Shown: positions 1 through 10,220, numbered from the stretch's first letter. The stretch is DNA of 64,000 bases from Phyllobacterium brassicacearum (GCF_003010955.1 NZ_PGGO01000003.1:1-64000); one strand, 5' to 3'. A program made the numbers and translations. Notes: generated by a model from the letters alone, not told the origin.

Positions 1-523
1 ACGACTTGCGCTTTTTTGGCGCTGGTTGTTCCCGCGTTAAGGCCTCCAGTTTTTTTAGGAAGGCGTTCTCCATGCGCAGATAGCTCAGCTCCGCCAGCAA
101 CTCTTCGCGGCTCTTTTTATCATCGCTGCGTGAAGCGTCCGGTTCTTTGGGCACTGGCGGTTCGGGCATGGATCGCTGCCTTCCTCTGCGGCGCGGGCTC
201 AGGGCGTCAATACCACCCGTTTTATAGCGTCGCTCCCAATCCGGCAGGCAACTCCTGTTGCGGATGTTGAACAACGCCGCCGTCTGGCGATACGACAGCC
301 CATCCTCCCACATCCGCTCGAGAACCGATAGCTTGAACGCAGCATCGTAGTGGCTGAACTTCGTCGCAAGCCCCGCTGCCCCGTGGGCCTCGTAGCTTGC
401 TACCCATTTGCGAACCGTCGCATGGTCCACTCCGAAATGCCCGCCAACTTCCCGAGCGCTCCGCTCGCCCTTCTGATAAAACGCCACAACAGAAAGCTTA
501 AAAGCAACGCTGTGTTTGGACAT
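1..523 (-). CDS. IS3-family transposase OrfA (helix-turn-helix), partial
   Basis: The minus-strand frame from the ATG at 523 stays open to base 1 (174 codons, no stop), so the C-terminus lies outside the window. It begins MSKHSVAFKLSVVAFYQKGE and contains two helix-turn-helix-like segments, one with DHATVRKWVASYE and a second with YRQTAALFNIR, the layout of the IS150-type (IS3 family) OrfA that binds the terminal repeats. Near the cut end it turns into a charged helical stretch (ELLAELSYLRMENAFLKKLE), the usual leucine-zipper region before the frameshift into OrfB. The DDE catalytic OrfB is not in the window. Confidence 0.8.
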   Translation of the reverse strand, partial: MSKHSVAFKLSVVAFYQKGERSAREVGGHFGVDHATVRKWVASYEAHGAAGLATKFSHYDAAFKLSVLERMWEDGLSYRQTAALFNIRNRSCLPDWERRYKTGGIDALSPRRRGRQRSMPEPPVPKEPDASRSDDKKSREELLAELSYLRMENAFLKKLEALTREQPAPKKRKS

Positions 524-568
524 GCAAAACCCCCGAAGGTTGATGTCCAACTTTCGGGGGTCAGATCA
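1..568 (-). mobile_element. IS3-family insertion sequence, partial (left part of element only)
   Basis: The element enters from outside the window and ends near 568. Its end carries a terminal repeat reading TGATCTGACCCCCGAAAG on the minus strand (551-568), followed by a hairpin: CCCCCGAAGGTT (530-541) pairs with AACTTTCGGGGG (549-560) with one mismatch. The transposase OrfA start lies just inside. The end sits 39 bases from the stop codon of the zeta-subunit gene, so it landed in the 3' flank of that gene without breaking it. The target duplication cannot be checked because the other end is missing. Confidence 0.8.
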
Positions 569-606
569 TCACTCGCGCCGGGCTTTCTCACGACTTTTTC
601 AGCGGA

Positions 607-918
607 TCACGAACCTTCGATCTGGCGGATCGCCTCGATCATGAGTTCTTCCATCGTGCGGCGGATGCGATGGTCAGACGTGTCGATACCGGCCGCATCG
701 AAATCCGTACGGATCTTGCGGAAGACATCATCGTCGCCGGCCTCCTGGAAATCTGCCTTGATGACGTCTTTCGCATAGGCCTCAGCCTCTTCGCCGGTCT
801 TGCCGAGCTTTTCCGCCGCCCAGAGGCCGAGAAGCTTGTTACGCCGGGCTTCCGCCCTGAAACGCACTTCTGCGTCATGCGCATACTTGTTTTCAAAGGC
901 GTTCTTGCGATCTTCCAT
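607..918 (-). CDS. ATP synthase inhibitor subunit zeta (DUF1476)
   Basis: This about 103-residue protein matches the DUF1476 family throughout: an N-terminal acidic, lysine-rich helix (DRKNAFENKYAHDAE), the conserved ARRNKLLGLWAAEKLG segment and the EAGDDDVFRKI motif. In Paracoccus denitrificans this family is the zeta subunit that inhibits the hydrolytic direction of F1Fo-ATP synthase through its N-terminus. The ATG at 918 was chosen because GAGAGG at 925-930 lies six bases before it; the ATG at 924 touches that sequence and would be too close. It is transcribed away from purC, with an insertion sequence just downstream. Confidence 0.85.
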   Translation of the reverse strand: MEDRKNAFENKYAHDAEVRFRAEARRNKLLGLWAAEKLGKTGEEAEAYAKDVIKADFQEAGDDDVFRKIRTDFDAAGIDTSDHRIRRTMEELMIEAIRQIEGS

Positions 919-942
919 TGTCATCCTCTCTTGCTCCCGCAA

Positions 943-1253
943 AATGATTGGGTAATTCGACTGCTATATACATCCGGGCGTTGGGCGTTTTTCAGGCAAA
1001 TCCCCAATGTTTATAGTTCTTCAGTTTCATATAGCCGTTCTCCAGAAAATCGAAAGTCTCAAATTATACACCGAGGACGGGGCCAGGTCACATTGTCGTA
1101 TGATCTCCACAGTCCCCATATATCCCATAAAACGGGGGACCTCCATAAAGGATCATTGTAGAATGCTTGCTTTTAAGATAGTTAGCGCGCCAACATGACG
1201 GCACGCTTAAGAACCGGGGCCCGACCGATAACTCCAATACCAGAGAATCCGCA
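943..1253. other. Intergenic region between zeta-subunit gene and purC
   Basis: This 300-base divergent region must carry both promoters. It is more AT-rich than its neighbours, especially 1000-1190. No convincing operator, riboswitch fold or small gene was recognised. Confidence 0.4.
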
Positions 1254-2018
1254 ATGAACCGTCGCCGCCGTGTCTACGAAGGCAAAGCCAAGATCCTTTA
1301 CGAAGGACCAGAACCAGGCACACTCGTCCAGCATTTCAAAGACGATACGACCGTGCTGCACCCCAAGAAAACTGAAGTCATCGACGGCAAAGGCGTTCTG
1401 AACAACCGCATTTCCGAGTATATCTTCAGCCAGCTGAACCGGATGGGCATTCCGACGCACTTCATCCGGCGTATGAACATGCGCGAGCAGTTGATCAAGG
1501 AAGTCGAGATCATCCCGCTGCAGGTGGTCGTGCGCAATATCGCGGCCGGCTCGCTGGCAAAGCGCCTCGGCATCGAGGAAGGCACGGTTTTGCCGCGCTC
1601 GATCATCGAGTTCTACTACAAGAATGACGAGCTCGACGACCCGATGGTGTCGGAAGAGCATATCACTGCCTTCGGCTGGGCTGCTCCGCAGGAGATCGAC
1701 GACATCATGGCTCTCGCCATTCGCGTCAACGACTTTCTCAGTGGCCTGTTTCTGGGTGTCGGTATCCAGCTCGTCGATTTCAAGATCGAATGCGGCCGCC
1801 TCTATGAGGGCGATCTGATGCGCATCGTCCTTGCCGACGAATTCTCGCCGGATTCCGCAAGGCTCTGGGATAGCCAGACTGCCGAAAAGATGGACAAGGA
1901 CCGGTTCCGCCGCGACATGGGTGGCCTGATCGAGGCCTATCAGGAAGTTGCGCGCCGTCTTGGCATTATGAATGAAAACGAACCGAACCGTCCGACGGGA
2001 CCGGTATTGGTCAAATAG
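1254..2018 (+). CDS. purC: Phosphoribosylaminoimidazole-succinocarboxamide synthase
   Basis: SAICAR synthase joins aspartate to CAIR using ATP in step eight of purine synthesis in the cytoplasm. The 254-residue protein has the usual bacterial length and start ([15 protein letters not shown]) and the family motifs [28 protein letters not shown] and [10 protein letters not shown], followed by [12 protein letters not shown], which forms the nucleotide and substrate site. It is first in a purC-purS-(small ORF)-purQ run with 19-20 base gaps, so these genes are probably one transcript. purL, the partner of purS and purQ, lies separately at 8007. Confidence 0.96.
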   Translation: MNRRRRVYEGKAKILYEGPEPGTLVQHFKDDTTVLHPKKTEVIDGKGVLNNRISEYIFSQLNRMGIPTHFIRRMNMREQLIKEVEIIPLQVVVRNIAAGSLAKRLGIEEGTVLPRSIIEFYYKNDELDDPMVSEEHITAFGWAAPQEIDDIMALAIRVNDFLSGLFLGVGIQLVDFKIECGRLYEGDLMRIVLADEFSPDSARLWDSQTAEKMDKDRFRRDMGGLIEAYQEVARRLGIMNENEPNRPTGPVLVK

Positions 2019-2037
2019 CATTGGAGAAGACAAGTCG

Positions 2038-2277
2038 ATGAAGGCACGTGTCACTGTAACCTTGAAGAATGGCGTTCTTGATCCGCAGGGCAAGGCAATT
2101 GTCGGTGCGCTGGGCAGCCTTGGTTTCGATGGCGTCGGTTCCGTGCGCCAGGGCAAGGTGTTCGATGTCGAGCTCGACACGAAGGACCGCGCCAAGGCCG
2201 AAGAAAGCCTCAAGGCGATGTGCGAAAAGCTCCTCGCAAATACAGTCATCGAAGATTACAGTGTGGCGATTGATTGA
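2038..2277 (+). CDS. purS: Phosphoribosylformylglycinamidine synthase subunit PurS
   Basis: PurS (79 residues) is the small structural subunit that holds PurQ and PurL together so that ammonia from glutamine can be channelled to FGAR. The start MKARVTVTLKNGVLDPQGKA, the middle FDGVGSVRQGKVFDVEL and the end ANTVIEDYSVAID are family hallmarks. The ATG at 2038 follows a GGAGAAG ribosome site, 13 bases after the purC gene. The three-part synthase is expected here because purL is the short form and purQ is separate. Confidence 0.95.
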   Translation: MKARVTVTLKNGVLDPQGKAIVGALGSLGFDGVGSVRQGKVFDVELDTKDRAKAEESLKAMCEKLLANTVIEDYSVAID

Positions 2278-2297
2278 TGACTTTTTGAGGATTCGCC

Positions 2298-2543
2298 ATG
2301 GTCGAAATTACGCAGGAATTGATATACGAGGTTCTTAGCAAAATTCAGGGCGATGTGTTGCACCTAAAAGAAGGGCAGCGGGAAATGCGCCATGATATCG
2401 TCAGGCTTCGCAACGATATACATATTGTACAGGGTGACATTAATGGTCTACGCGCTGCAAATGTTGAGATCGTGGATCGCCTCGACCGTATCGAACTTCG
2501 GGAACTCGCAGAAGCACAAGCAAGGTTTGAACCGCACCCATGA
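2298..2543 (+). CDS. Small predicted coiled-coil protein inserted in the pur operon
   Basis: An 81-residue protein of unknown function. Apart from a short N-terminus ([20 protein letters not shown]) it is one charged helix, with hydrophobic residues spaced three and four apart ([39 protein letters not shown]), typical of a coiled coil. GAGG lies 8 bases before the ATG. Its stop overlaps the purQ start in ATGA, so it is probably translated with purQ. It resembles the many small coiled-coil proteins found scattered in rhizobial genomes. No catalytic motif is visible; a role in purine synthesis is not implied. Confidence 0.7.
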   Translation: MVEITQELIYEVLSKIQGDVLHLKEGQREMRHDIVRLRNDIHIVQGDINGLRAANVEIVDRLDRIELRELAEAQARFEPHP

Positions 2544-3208
2544 AATCAGCAGTTGTACTCCTTCCCGGCCTTAACCGCGACCGCGACATGATTGCGGCGT
2601 TGACGAAGATTTCCGGCGTTGCGCCGCACACGGTCTGGCAGACCGACACGGAAATTCCCGATGTCGACCTGATCGTCATCCCCGGCGGTTTCTCCTATGG
2701 CGATTACCTGCGCTGCGGCGCGATCGCTGCGCGCATGCCGGTCATGCAGGCGATCCGCGAGAAGGCGGACAAGGGCGTCATGGTGATGGGCGTGTGCAAC
2801 GGTTTCCAGATTCTGGTGGAAGCGGGCCTCCTGCCCGGCGCACTGATGCGCAATGCCTCGCTGAAATTTGTCTGCCGCGAGGTCAAGCTCGAAGTGACGA
2901 ACGCCAATACGGCTTTCACGCGCGGCTATTCCCATGGCCAGATCATTCGCAGCCCGGTCGCCCATCATGACGGCAATTACTTTGCCGATACTGAGACGCT
3001 GGCGCGCGTGGAGGGCAATGGCCAGGTGGTCTTCCGCTACGCCGAAGGCACCAATCCGAACGGCTCGATCAACGATATCGCCGGCATCATCAACGAGAAC
3101 GGCAATGTCCTCGGTCTGATGCCGCATCCGGAGAACCTCATCGAGGCTGCCCACGGCGGAACCGATGGCCGTGCATTGTTTGCCGGCATTCTCGGGGTTG
3201 CCGCCTGA
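2540..3208 (+). CDS. purQ: Phosphoribosylformylglycinamidine synthase, glutaminase subunit PurQ
   Basis: PurQ (222 residues) is a class I glutamine amidotransferase that releases ammonia for the PurL subunit. The nucleophile Cys86 sits in GVCNGFQ and the catalytic His196 and Glu198 in MPHPENL. The oxyanion region [12 protein letters not shown] near residue 50 is also present. Length and motifs are normal. It starts inside the stop of the preceding small coiled-coil gene (ATGA overlap) and is followed by a strong hairpin at 3234-3264. Confidence 0.96.
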   Translation: MKSAVVLLPGLNRDRDMIAALTKISGVAPHTVWQTDTEIPDVDLIVIPGGFSYGDYLRCGAIAARMPVMQAIREKADKGVMVMGVCNGFQILVEAGLLPGALMRNASLKFVCREVKLEVTNANTAFTRGYSHGQIIRSPVAHHDGNYFADTETLARVEGNGQVVFRYAEGTNPNGSINDIAGIINENGNVLGLMPHPENLIEAAHGGTDGRALFAGILGVAA

Positions 3209-3233
3209 GCAGAATCCTATACGTTTGAGAAAT

Positions 3234-3264
3234 GCCGTTTCAACGGGGAGTGCGTTGAAACGGC
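3234..3264 (+). terminator. Hairpin after purQ, possible terminator
   Basis: GCCGTTTCAAC (3234-3244) and GTTGAAACGGC (3254-3264) form a perfect 11-base stem with a nine-base loop. No U-run follows, so it may be a Rho-dependent end, a processing site or a partial block between purQ and the GST gene. Confidence 0.5.
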
Positions 3265-3285
3265 GCTCAATGGAGGAACCCCGGA

Positions 3286-3945
3286 ATGAAACTCTACTCG
3301 CGGCCGCTATCTCCCTATTCCTCCATCATCCGCTGCATCGCCTATTACAAACAAGCACCTATCAAGATCGTTGCGCCGCCGCAGGGCATGCCAATTCCCG
3401 AAGAGTTCCGCGCCATCTCGCCATTCAACCGTATTCCGGTGTTGATCACCGGCTCCGGCCTCACCATCATCGAGGCCTCGGTGATTGCCGAATATCTGGA
3501 AGAACATTTCCCTGAACCTTCGCTGTTGCCGGCCGATTCCAGGGACCGCGCCATTGTCCGCATGACGGCACGCGCGGCCGAGCTCGAAGTCCTGGCGCCG
3601 GTCATGGAGCTGTTCGAGCTGCTTTACTTAAAGTCCAAGGACGAGGCGCGGATTGCAAAGCTTTTCAAGCAGATGGAAATTGGGCTGACGGAGGTTGAAA
3701 AGCGCCTCGGTCAAGGCCCCTATGCGCTGGGTGAACAGATGACGCTGGCCGATGCATGGCTGACCCCGACGCGTTTCGTCTTCAACAATTTCCGCAAGCT
3801 GTCAGGCCGCGGAGACCTGCTCGATCCCTTCCCTAAATTTGATGCCTATCAGCAACTGATTGTTCAGGATCCGGTGCTATCGCTGGTCTGGTACGAGATG
3901 ACGGACGGCCTCAAAGTGTTCGAGAGTGCACTCGAGTCTGCCTGA
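3286..3945 (+). CDS. Glutathione S-transferase family protein
   Basis: A 219-residue protein with the two-domain GST layout. The thioredoxin-like N-terminal half carries the cis-proline segment NRIPVLI near residue 50 and the glutathione-contact motif IIEASVIAEYLEEHFPEP. The all-helical C-terminal half contains the N-capping box region LGEQMTLADAWLTPTRF. The N-terminal active-site position reads SRPLSPYSSIIR, with serine and no cysteine, so a zeta/beta-like serine enzyme is possible; the substrate cannot be read. It lies 77 bases after purQ, behind a hairpin, and the start has a GGAGGAACC ribosome site. Confidence 0.85.
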   Translation: MKLYSRPLSPYSSIIRCIAYYKQAPIKIVAPPQGMPIPEEFRAISPFNRIPVLITGSGLTIIEASVIAEYLEEHFPEPSLLPADSRDRAIVRMTARAAELEVLAPVMELFELLYLKSKDEARIAKLFKQMEIGLTEVEKRLGQGPYALGEQMTLADAWLTPTRFVFNNFRKLSGRGDLLDPFPKFDAYQQLIVQDPVLSLVWYEMTDGLKVFESALESA

Positions 3946-3963
3946 GTCCCCCGATTTTAAAGT

Positions 3964-4005
3964 GCTGCTGCGTCCCTTGCGTGCCAAGGGCGCACGGCGC
4001 AGCAG
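3964..4005 (+). other. Long two-part hairpin before the lipoprotein gene
   Basis: CTGCTGCG (3965-3972) pairs with CGCAGCAG (3998-4005), and inside it CCCTTG (3974-3979) pairs with CAAGGG (3985-3990). The fold starts 20 bases after the GST stop and ends 13 bases before the next start codon, so it may both end the GST message and shape the 5' end of the lipoprotein message. Confidence 0.5.
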
Positions 4006-4018
4006 TGGAGAATCTTCA

Positions 4019-4447
4019 ATGAACCTGCCAACGACTGGCACTGTGACAATCTGCGCCATGATGATTTCGCTTGCGGCGCTTGCCGGCTGCCAGTCGCAAG
4101 GCAAACCTGGTCCCGGCTCCCTCGCCTTCAACTCGGAGAAGGCTGCCCTGCCGACAATGGAACGGGTGGCGCTAGCCGCCAACACTTGCTGGTTCAAATC
4201 GGGCGATTCAACATTCAAGCCCTATCGGCTTGCACCGGAATTGAACTCCTTTTCGGGACGGCCGCGCATTCTGGTCGTGCCGGCAAGCAATCCCGGCGGC
4301 CGCCCGCTGCTCGTTGTTCACGCGGAAGGCAATCCGGCCAAGGTCGAGGCGTTCGGGCCGCTGATGAGCAATTCGGCGGGCAATCGCATTGCCGCAGATG
4401 TGCGCCGATGGGCCGGCGGACAGTCGTCCTGCTCGGCCAGCGGATGA
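4019..4447 (+). CDS. Predicted lipoprotein of unknown function
   Basis: The 142-residue protein begins with a lipoprotein signal peptide whose lipobox is LAGC (hydrophobic stretch TICAMMISLAALAGC), so it should be anchored in the envelope. The mature part (CQSQGKPGPGSLAFN...) has a region around TCWFKSGDSTFKPYRLAPELN and a C-terminal Cys pair, but matches no family I can name. The ATG at 4019 follows GTGGAGAATCTTCA; upstream in-frame codons run back into the GST gene and its hairpin and are unlikely to be used. Confidence 0.65.
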   Translation: MNLPTTGTVTICAMMISLAALAGCQSQGKPGPGSLAFNSEKAALPTMERVALAANTCWFKSGDSTFKPYRLAPELNSFSGRPRILVVPASNPGGRPLLVVHAEGNPAKVEAFGPLMSNSAGNRIAADVRRWAGGQSSCSASG

Positions 4448-4483
4448 AAACTGCTATGAGGCTGCGTCGCCAGCCTCACCATT

Positions 4484-4696
4484 TCACGAAAAGTAGTTTT
4501 CGAGATCAGCTTCGACGTGATCACGGGTTAGACCGAGATCTTTCAATCCCTCATCGCCGAGGGACGCAAGTTCGAGTCTTGTCCGGCGTTTCATGGCCGC
4601 ATTTTCGAGCCAACGCACGATGCGGATGAGTGTCTCGTATTGAAACGCCGGTACCAGGCCGAAAGGCCTGCCAGGATCTATGTAGGTCGGACCCAT
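4484..4696 (-). CDS. DUF1127 domain protein (70 residues)
   Basis: The C-terminal half is a classic DUF1127 segment: WLENAAMKRRTRLELASLGDEGLKDLGLTRDHVEADL. These small arginine-rich proteins are common in rhizobia; some bind RNA and influence phosphate, growth and small-RNA turnover. The second ATG (4696) was chosen because GGAGG lies five bases before it; the ATG at 4708 lacks such a site. A second DUF1127 gene lies 67 bases upstream on the same strand, so the two are probably co-transcribed. Confidence 0.8.
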   Translation of the reverse strand: MGPTYIDPGRPFGLVPAFQYETLIRIVRWLENAAMKRRTRLELASLGDEGLKDLGLTRDHVEADLENYFS

Positions 4697-4763
4697 ATTC
4701 GCCTCCATGTGACGAGCGATCGCCTTTCATATTGGTGTTGGCAACGCCCGTCGCAAGAGTGTG

Positions 4764-4997
4764 TTAATCCCAGAAGAACCGCTTGATCTCGCGACGCGCT
4801 TCCGCAGGTGCAATCCCGACATCATTCAGCAGATCGTCGCTGAGTTCACTGAGATGCAGGCGTGTCCGGCGCTTCATCATTGCATTGCCAAACCAGCCGA
4901 TCAGTGTGGAGGCCGTATGTAACAATCCGCTGTTCTGAGAACGTGCTGGGTGGCTTTCCGCGCCATCAGACCTTCTAATTGTATCTATTGTGCTCAT
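4764..4997 (-). CDS. DUF1127 domain protein (77 residues)
   Basis: The C-terminal half repeats the pattern of its neighbour: GNAMMKRRTRLHLSELSDDLLNDVGIAPAEARREIKRF. The N-terminal 30 residues are polar and not conserved with the neighbour. The ATG at 4997 has AAGGA eight bases upstream; the ATG at 5003 has it only two bases away. The gene is divergent from the MocR regulator at 5090 and shares its promoter region, where two AATTGACTC repeats lie, so MocR control is possible. Confidence 0.8.
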   Translation of the reverse strand: MSTIDTIRRSDGAESHPARSQNSGLLHTASTLIGWFGNAMMKRRTRLHLSELSDDLLNDVGIAPAEARREIKRFFWD

Positions 4998-5019
4998 TGT
5001 CATTGTCCTTGGGAGGTCA

Positions 5020-5079
5020 AATTGACTCGTTTTTGTGTCATTGTTATATGAATTGACTCAATTGGCAGCGCAATATAAT
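5020..5079 (+). promoter_or_regulatory. Divergent promoter with paired AATTGACTC direct repeats
   Basis: AATTGACTC occurs at 5020-5028 and again at 5051-5059, 31 bases apart (three helical turns). The second copy extends to a perfect palindrome AATTGA-C-TCAATT (5051-5063). It overlaps a candidate -35 TTGACT (5053-5058), with TATAAT at 5074-5079, 15 bases later. MocR-type regulators such as GabR and PdxR bind direct repeats in their own divergent promoters, so these are good autoregulation sites for the adjacent gene. Confidence 0.55.
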
Positions 5080-5089
5080 AATTGTTACC

Positions 5090-6502
5090 ATGACAAATTG
5101 GCTCCCTGAACTTGAACCCGGCAAAGGCCCGCTTTACCTGCAGCTGGCTGACCGCATCGAGACCGACATCGCGGAGGGTGTTCTTGCGCCCGGCACGAAA
5201 CTGCCGCCGCAGCGCAACCTTGCTTTCGATATCGGCGTCACCATCGGCACGGTTGGACGCGCCTATAATCTCATCCGCGAACGCGGCCTCGTCAGCGGCG
5301 AGGTCGGACGCGGAACCTATGTGACGGACCACAAGGAAACATCGCTGGTGCTGCCAGTTGCACACACCGAGCCGTTTGGCGGTACGCGCAGCGCCACGAT
5401 CCCGTCCGGCAAGATCCGCATGGACTCGACGGCGGCGATCGAGGTCGGCCAATCAGCTGCGATGGAACGACTTCTGGCTGAGCTTACGAAGGAGTATCCG
5501 AGCGAGATTGCCAGTTACTCCCGCACCCTCCCCGCATCCTGGCAGCAGGCAGGCAGCAAATGGCTTTCAGCGGCTGGCTGGGTGCCGGAACCTTCCTCCG
5601 TCGTCCCGACCCTGGGCGCGCATTCGGCGATCCTGGCTGTGATTGCCGCAATTACTGTTCCAGGTGACAAGATTGCCTTCGAGGACCTGACCTATTGTTC
5701 CGCAGCGCGGAGCGTCAACCTGATGGGCCGCCGCAGCATCATCATGCAGACGCAGGGCAGTCTCACGCCCGATGATTTTGAGCGGCACTGCGCCCAACAG
5801 CACCCGAAGCTCGTCTTCCTGATGCCATCTCTGCACAACCCCACCGCCGCCACCATGCCGGAGGAGCATCGCCGAGCCATTGTCGAGATCGCTCGACGCT
5901 ACAATGTCTGGATCATCGAGGACGAGATCTACGGGTCTCTGATGACGCACGATCACGTCAAGATTGCCGATCTGGCGCCTGAGCGGACATTCCATATTGG
6001 CGGCCTCTCCAAATCCGTGGCCGCAGGCGTGCGCGGCGGCTGGGTTGCCTGCCCGCCACATCTTGCTGCGCGTGTCCTGACCGCCCACAAGATGGTTTCC
6101 GGTGGCATGCCCTTCATCTTGGCAGAACTTGCTGCGAAGATCGTCAATTCAGGCGATGCGGATGCAATCCGCGCGAAGGTGCGTGAGGAGATCGTGGCGC
6201 GGGAGGCGATTGCCAGGTCGGCGTTCGCCGGCATGGAGTTTACATCGCAGCCGCTGGCGCCCTTCTTGTGGATGAAACTGCCTGACCCATGGCTCTCCGG
6301 GACATTCAAGAACGCCGCGCTGAACGAAGGTGTGCTGATCGACGACGAAGACGAGTTCAAGCCCGGTCGTACTGAGAAGGTGTTCCACAGGGTGAGGCTC
6401 GGCATCACCGTGCCGACAACGCGCGACGAGGTGAGGCAAGGGTTTGCGATCCTGCGCCGTCTCATGGAGACGGACAATGCGAGCTACGACAGTTATTCTT
6501 GA
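5090..6502 (+). CDS. MocR-family regulator (GntR winged helix fused to aminotransferase fold)
   Basis: The 470-residue protein has a GntR-type winged helix at about residues 15-80 (YLQLADRIETDIAEG, LPPQRNLAFDIGVTIGTV, GLVSGEVGRGTYV). A long linker leads to a fold-type I PLP aminotransferase domain. The PLP-binding Lys308 lies in GGLSKSVAAGVRGGW, and the cofactor aspartate region reads IIEDEIYG. Such proteins sense PLP-linked amines or amino acids and control genes of vitamin B6 or amino-acid metabolism. The target is probably the divergent DUF1127 pair and itself; no metabolic gene adjoins, so the ligand is unknown. Confidence 0.88.
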   Translation: MTNWLPELEPGKGPLYLQLADRIETDIAEGVLAPGTKLPPQRNLAFDIGVTIGTVGRAYNLIRERGLVSGEVGRGTYVTDHKETSLVLPVAHTEPFGGTRSATIPSGKIRMDSTAAIEVGQSAAMERLLAELTKEYPSEIASYSRTLPASWQQAGSKWLSAAGWVPEPSSVVPTLGAHSAILAVIAAITVPGDKIAFEDLTYCSAARSVNLMGRRSIIMQTQGSLTPDDFERHCAQQHPKLVFLMPSLHNPTAATMPEEHRRAIVEIARRYNVWIIEDEIYGSLMTHDHVKIADLAPERTFHIGGLSKSVAAGVRGGWVACPPHLAARVLTAHKMVSGGMPFILAELAAKIVNSGDADAIRAKVREEIVAREAIARSAFAGMEFTSQPLAPFLWMKLPDPWLSGTFKNAALNEGVLIDDEDEFKPGRTEKVFHRVRLGITVPTTRDEVRQGFAILRRLMETDNASYDSYS

Positions 6503-6518
6503 GCGCAAGCGCTGCTTA

Positions 6519-6559
6519 TCTCCCCCTTCCGGGGGAGAAAGCGATTTCAGCATCTTAGC
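6519..6559. repeat. Palindromic intergenic repeat (TCTCCCCC family), copy 1
   Basis: TCTCCCCC (6519-6526) faces GGGGGAGA (6531-6538), then AAGCGATTTCAGCATCTTAG follows. The same palindrome recurs at 18378-18397 and 23728-23748, and the AGCGATTTCAGCATCTTAGC tail recurs at 23599-23618. It lies just after the MocR gene. Confidence 0.75.
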
Positions 6560-6606
6560 AAGCGAAGCGACCGGCACATTCCCAGAACGTGAGCGATCTT
6601 GGGCCC

Positions 6607-6933
6607 TCACCCCTTCCCGAGATAAGGTATCGTTCCGGCAATGTCGGTATCATCTATGAGCTGAAAGCGGCTGTCGCTGCCATCCTGACGCGCTTTGGCG
6701 TATTGGGCATATTCAGGATCATTAGCGAAGGATTGCACGGCCTCGGCGGAAGGAAACTGCAGAATTGCAATAAGAGTCGTATCCAGCGGCTCGCCCTCCA
6801 GCACCTTGACGTTGCCACTGCGCGCCAGATATTTGCCGCCATGCTTGTGTACGAAGTCATGTACGGCAGCGGCGTATTCCGGGATCCACTTTTCATCCGT
6901 TACCTTGACGTCTGCGATCACGTAAACTGGCAT
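6607..6933 (-). CDS. DUF1330 domain protein
   Basis: A 108-residue cytoplasmic protein that starts MPVYVIADVKVTDEKWIPEY and carries the DUF1330 core GGKYLARSGNVKVLEG and a VQSFANDPEYAQYAKARQDG segment. The fold is the dimeric alpha/beta ferredoxin-like barrel shared with small monooxygenases; no reaction is established for the family. GGAGATAGGACA precedes the ATG at 6933. It is followed on the same strand by no close gene, and the SDR gene upstream (stop 7052) lies 118 bases away, so it may be a separate transcript. Confidence 0.85.
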   Translation of the reverse strand: MPVYVIADVKVTDEKWIPEYAAAVHDFVHKHGGKYLARSGNVKVLEGEPLDTTLIAILQFPSAEAVQSFANDPEYAQYAKARQDGSDSRFQLIDDTDIAGTIPYLGKG

Positions 6934-7051
6934 TGTCCTATCTCCCTAAATCAGGCCGTCCTGACCTGCATTCCCGGTTACCCAACAACAGTTTCACATG
7001 AGAAGGCCGAATTGATCCAGTGCAGGATCTGTACCGCGTGCAGAAACTTGC

Positions 7052-7819
7052 TCAGATCGCGGTAAATCCATTATCGACGAAGAGATGCGTGCCGGTGATA
7101 AAACTTGCTTCGTCGCTGGCAAGGAACAACGCGGCGCGGGCAACTTCTTCCGGTTCGCCGATCCGCCCTTGGGCAGCCGTCATCGCCTCATCCGAGACGT
7201 CGACGCCCCTCTTCTGCAGTTCATCGACCTCGCGCAGGCCATGCGGCGTCCGGATGAATCCCGGACAGACGGCGTTGCAGCGGATGTTGCGATCGCGGAA
7301 CTCCACGGCGATGGCCCGTGCAAACATGTGGCAGGCGCCTTTGGTCGTATCGTAGAGCACTTCCATCGGCGTAGCAGCGACAGCTGAAATGGACGAGGTG
7401 CAGACGATCGAACCGCCGCCAGCATCGAGCATTTGCGGAATGACTGCCCTCGTCATCAAATACATGGAGCGCACGTTGACAGCGTGCAGCCAATCCCATT
7501 CTTCAAGCGTCGTTTCAAGGAATGGTTTGATGACGATCGTGCCGGCGTGATTGAAAAGCACGGTCACATTGCCGAACTTCTGCGCAGTGCCTGCAACCGC
7601 CTTTTGCACCTGCACCTCGTCAGAAACATCGGCCACGAAATATGCGGCCACTCCGCCGACGGCCTCGATCTCCGCCACCGTGGCAGCGGCCGCCTGTTCG
7701 TTGCGGTCGACAATTGCCACCTTTGCACCCTCGGCCGCGAAGAGCTTTGACGCTGCACCGCCCATCCCGGTTGCCCCGCCTGAGACGATCGCCACCTTAC
7801 CTGCCAGCCTGCCCGCCAT
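7052..7819 (-). CDS. Short-chain dehydrogenase/reductase
   Basis: A classical SDR of 255 residues. The NAD(P) glycine motif is SGGATGMGGAA (residues 13-23), the adenine loop DVSDEVQ, and NHAG replaces NNAG at 90-93. Catalytic Ser143, Tyr156 and Lys160 are all present (TSSISAVAAT, YDTTK). Asp38 after the second strand (AIVDRN) favours NAD over NADP. The start at 7819 follows GGAGG; upstream in-frame codons lack a ribosome site. It is divergent from purL with 187 bases between. The substrate cannot be inferred. Confidence 0.88.
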   Translation of the reverse strand: MAGRLAGKVAIVSGGATGMGGAASKLFAAEGAKVAIVDRNEQAAAATVAEIEAVGGVAAYFVADVSDEVQVQKAVAGTAQKFGNVTVLFNHAGTIVIKPFLETTLEEWDWLHAVNVRSMYLMTRAVIPQMLDAGGGSIVCTSSISAVAATPMEVLYDTTKGACHMFARAIAVEFRDRNIRCNAVCPGFIRTPHGLREVDELQKRGVDVSDEAMTAAQGRIGEPEEVARAALFLASDEASFITGTHLFVDNGFTAI

Positions 7820-8006
7820 TTCGAACTCCTCCGCACCCGACACTGCTTGAAAGCAGACCTTATGCCCGCCATATGAGCCGGACAAGGGCCGCTCCGCTAC
7901 AGCGCAACCCTCTCTGTTGATTCAGCCCATTTTCCTGTCGCGCCGCAGCACCACATACGTTAAAGAGGGGCAAAAGCTGCTCCCTCGTACGGACATTCCA
8001 GGAATC

Positions 8007-10220
<2,214 letters not shown>

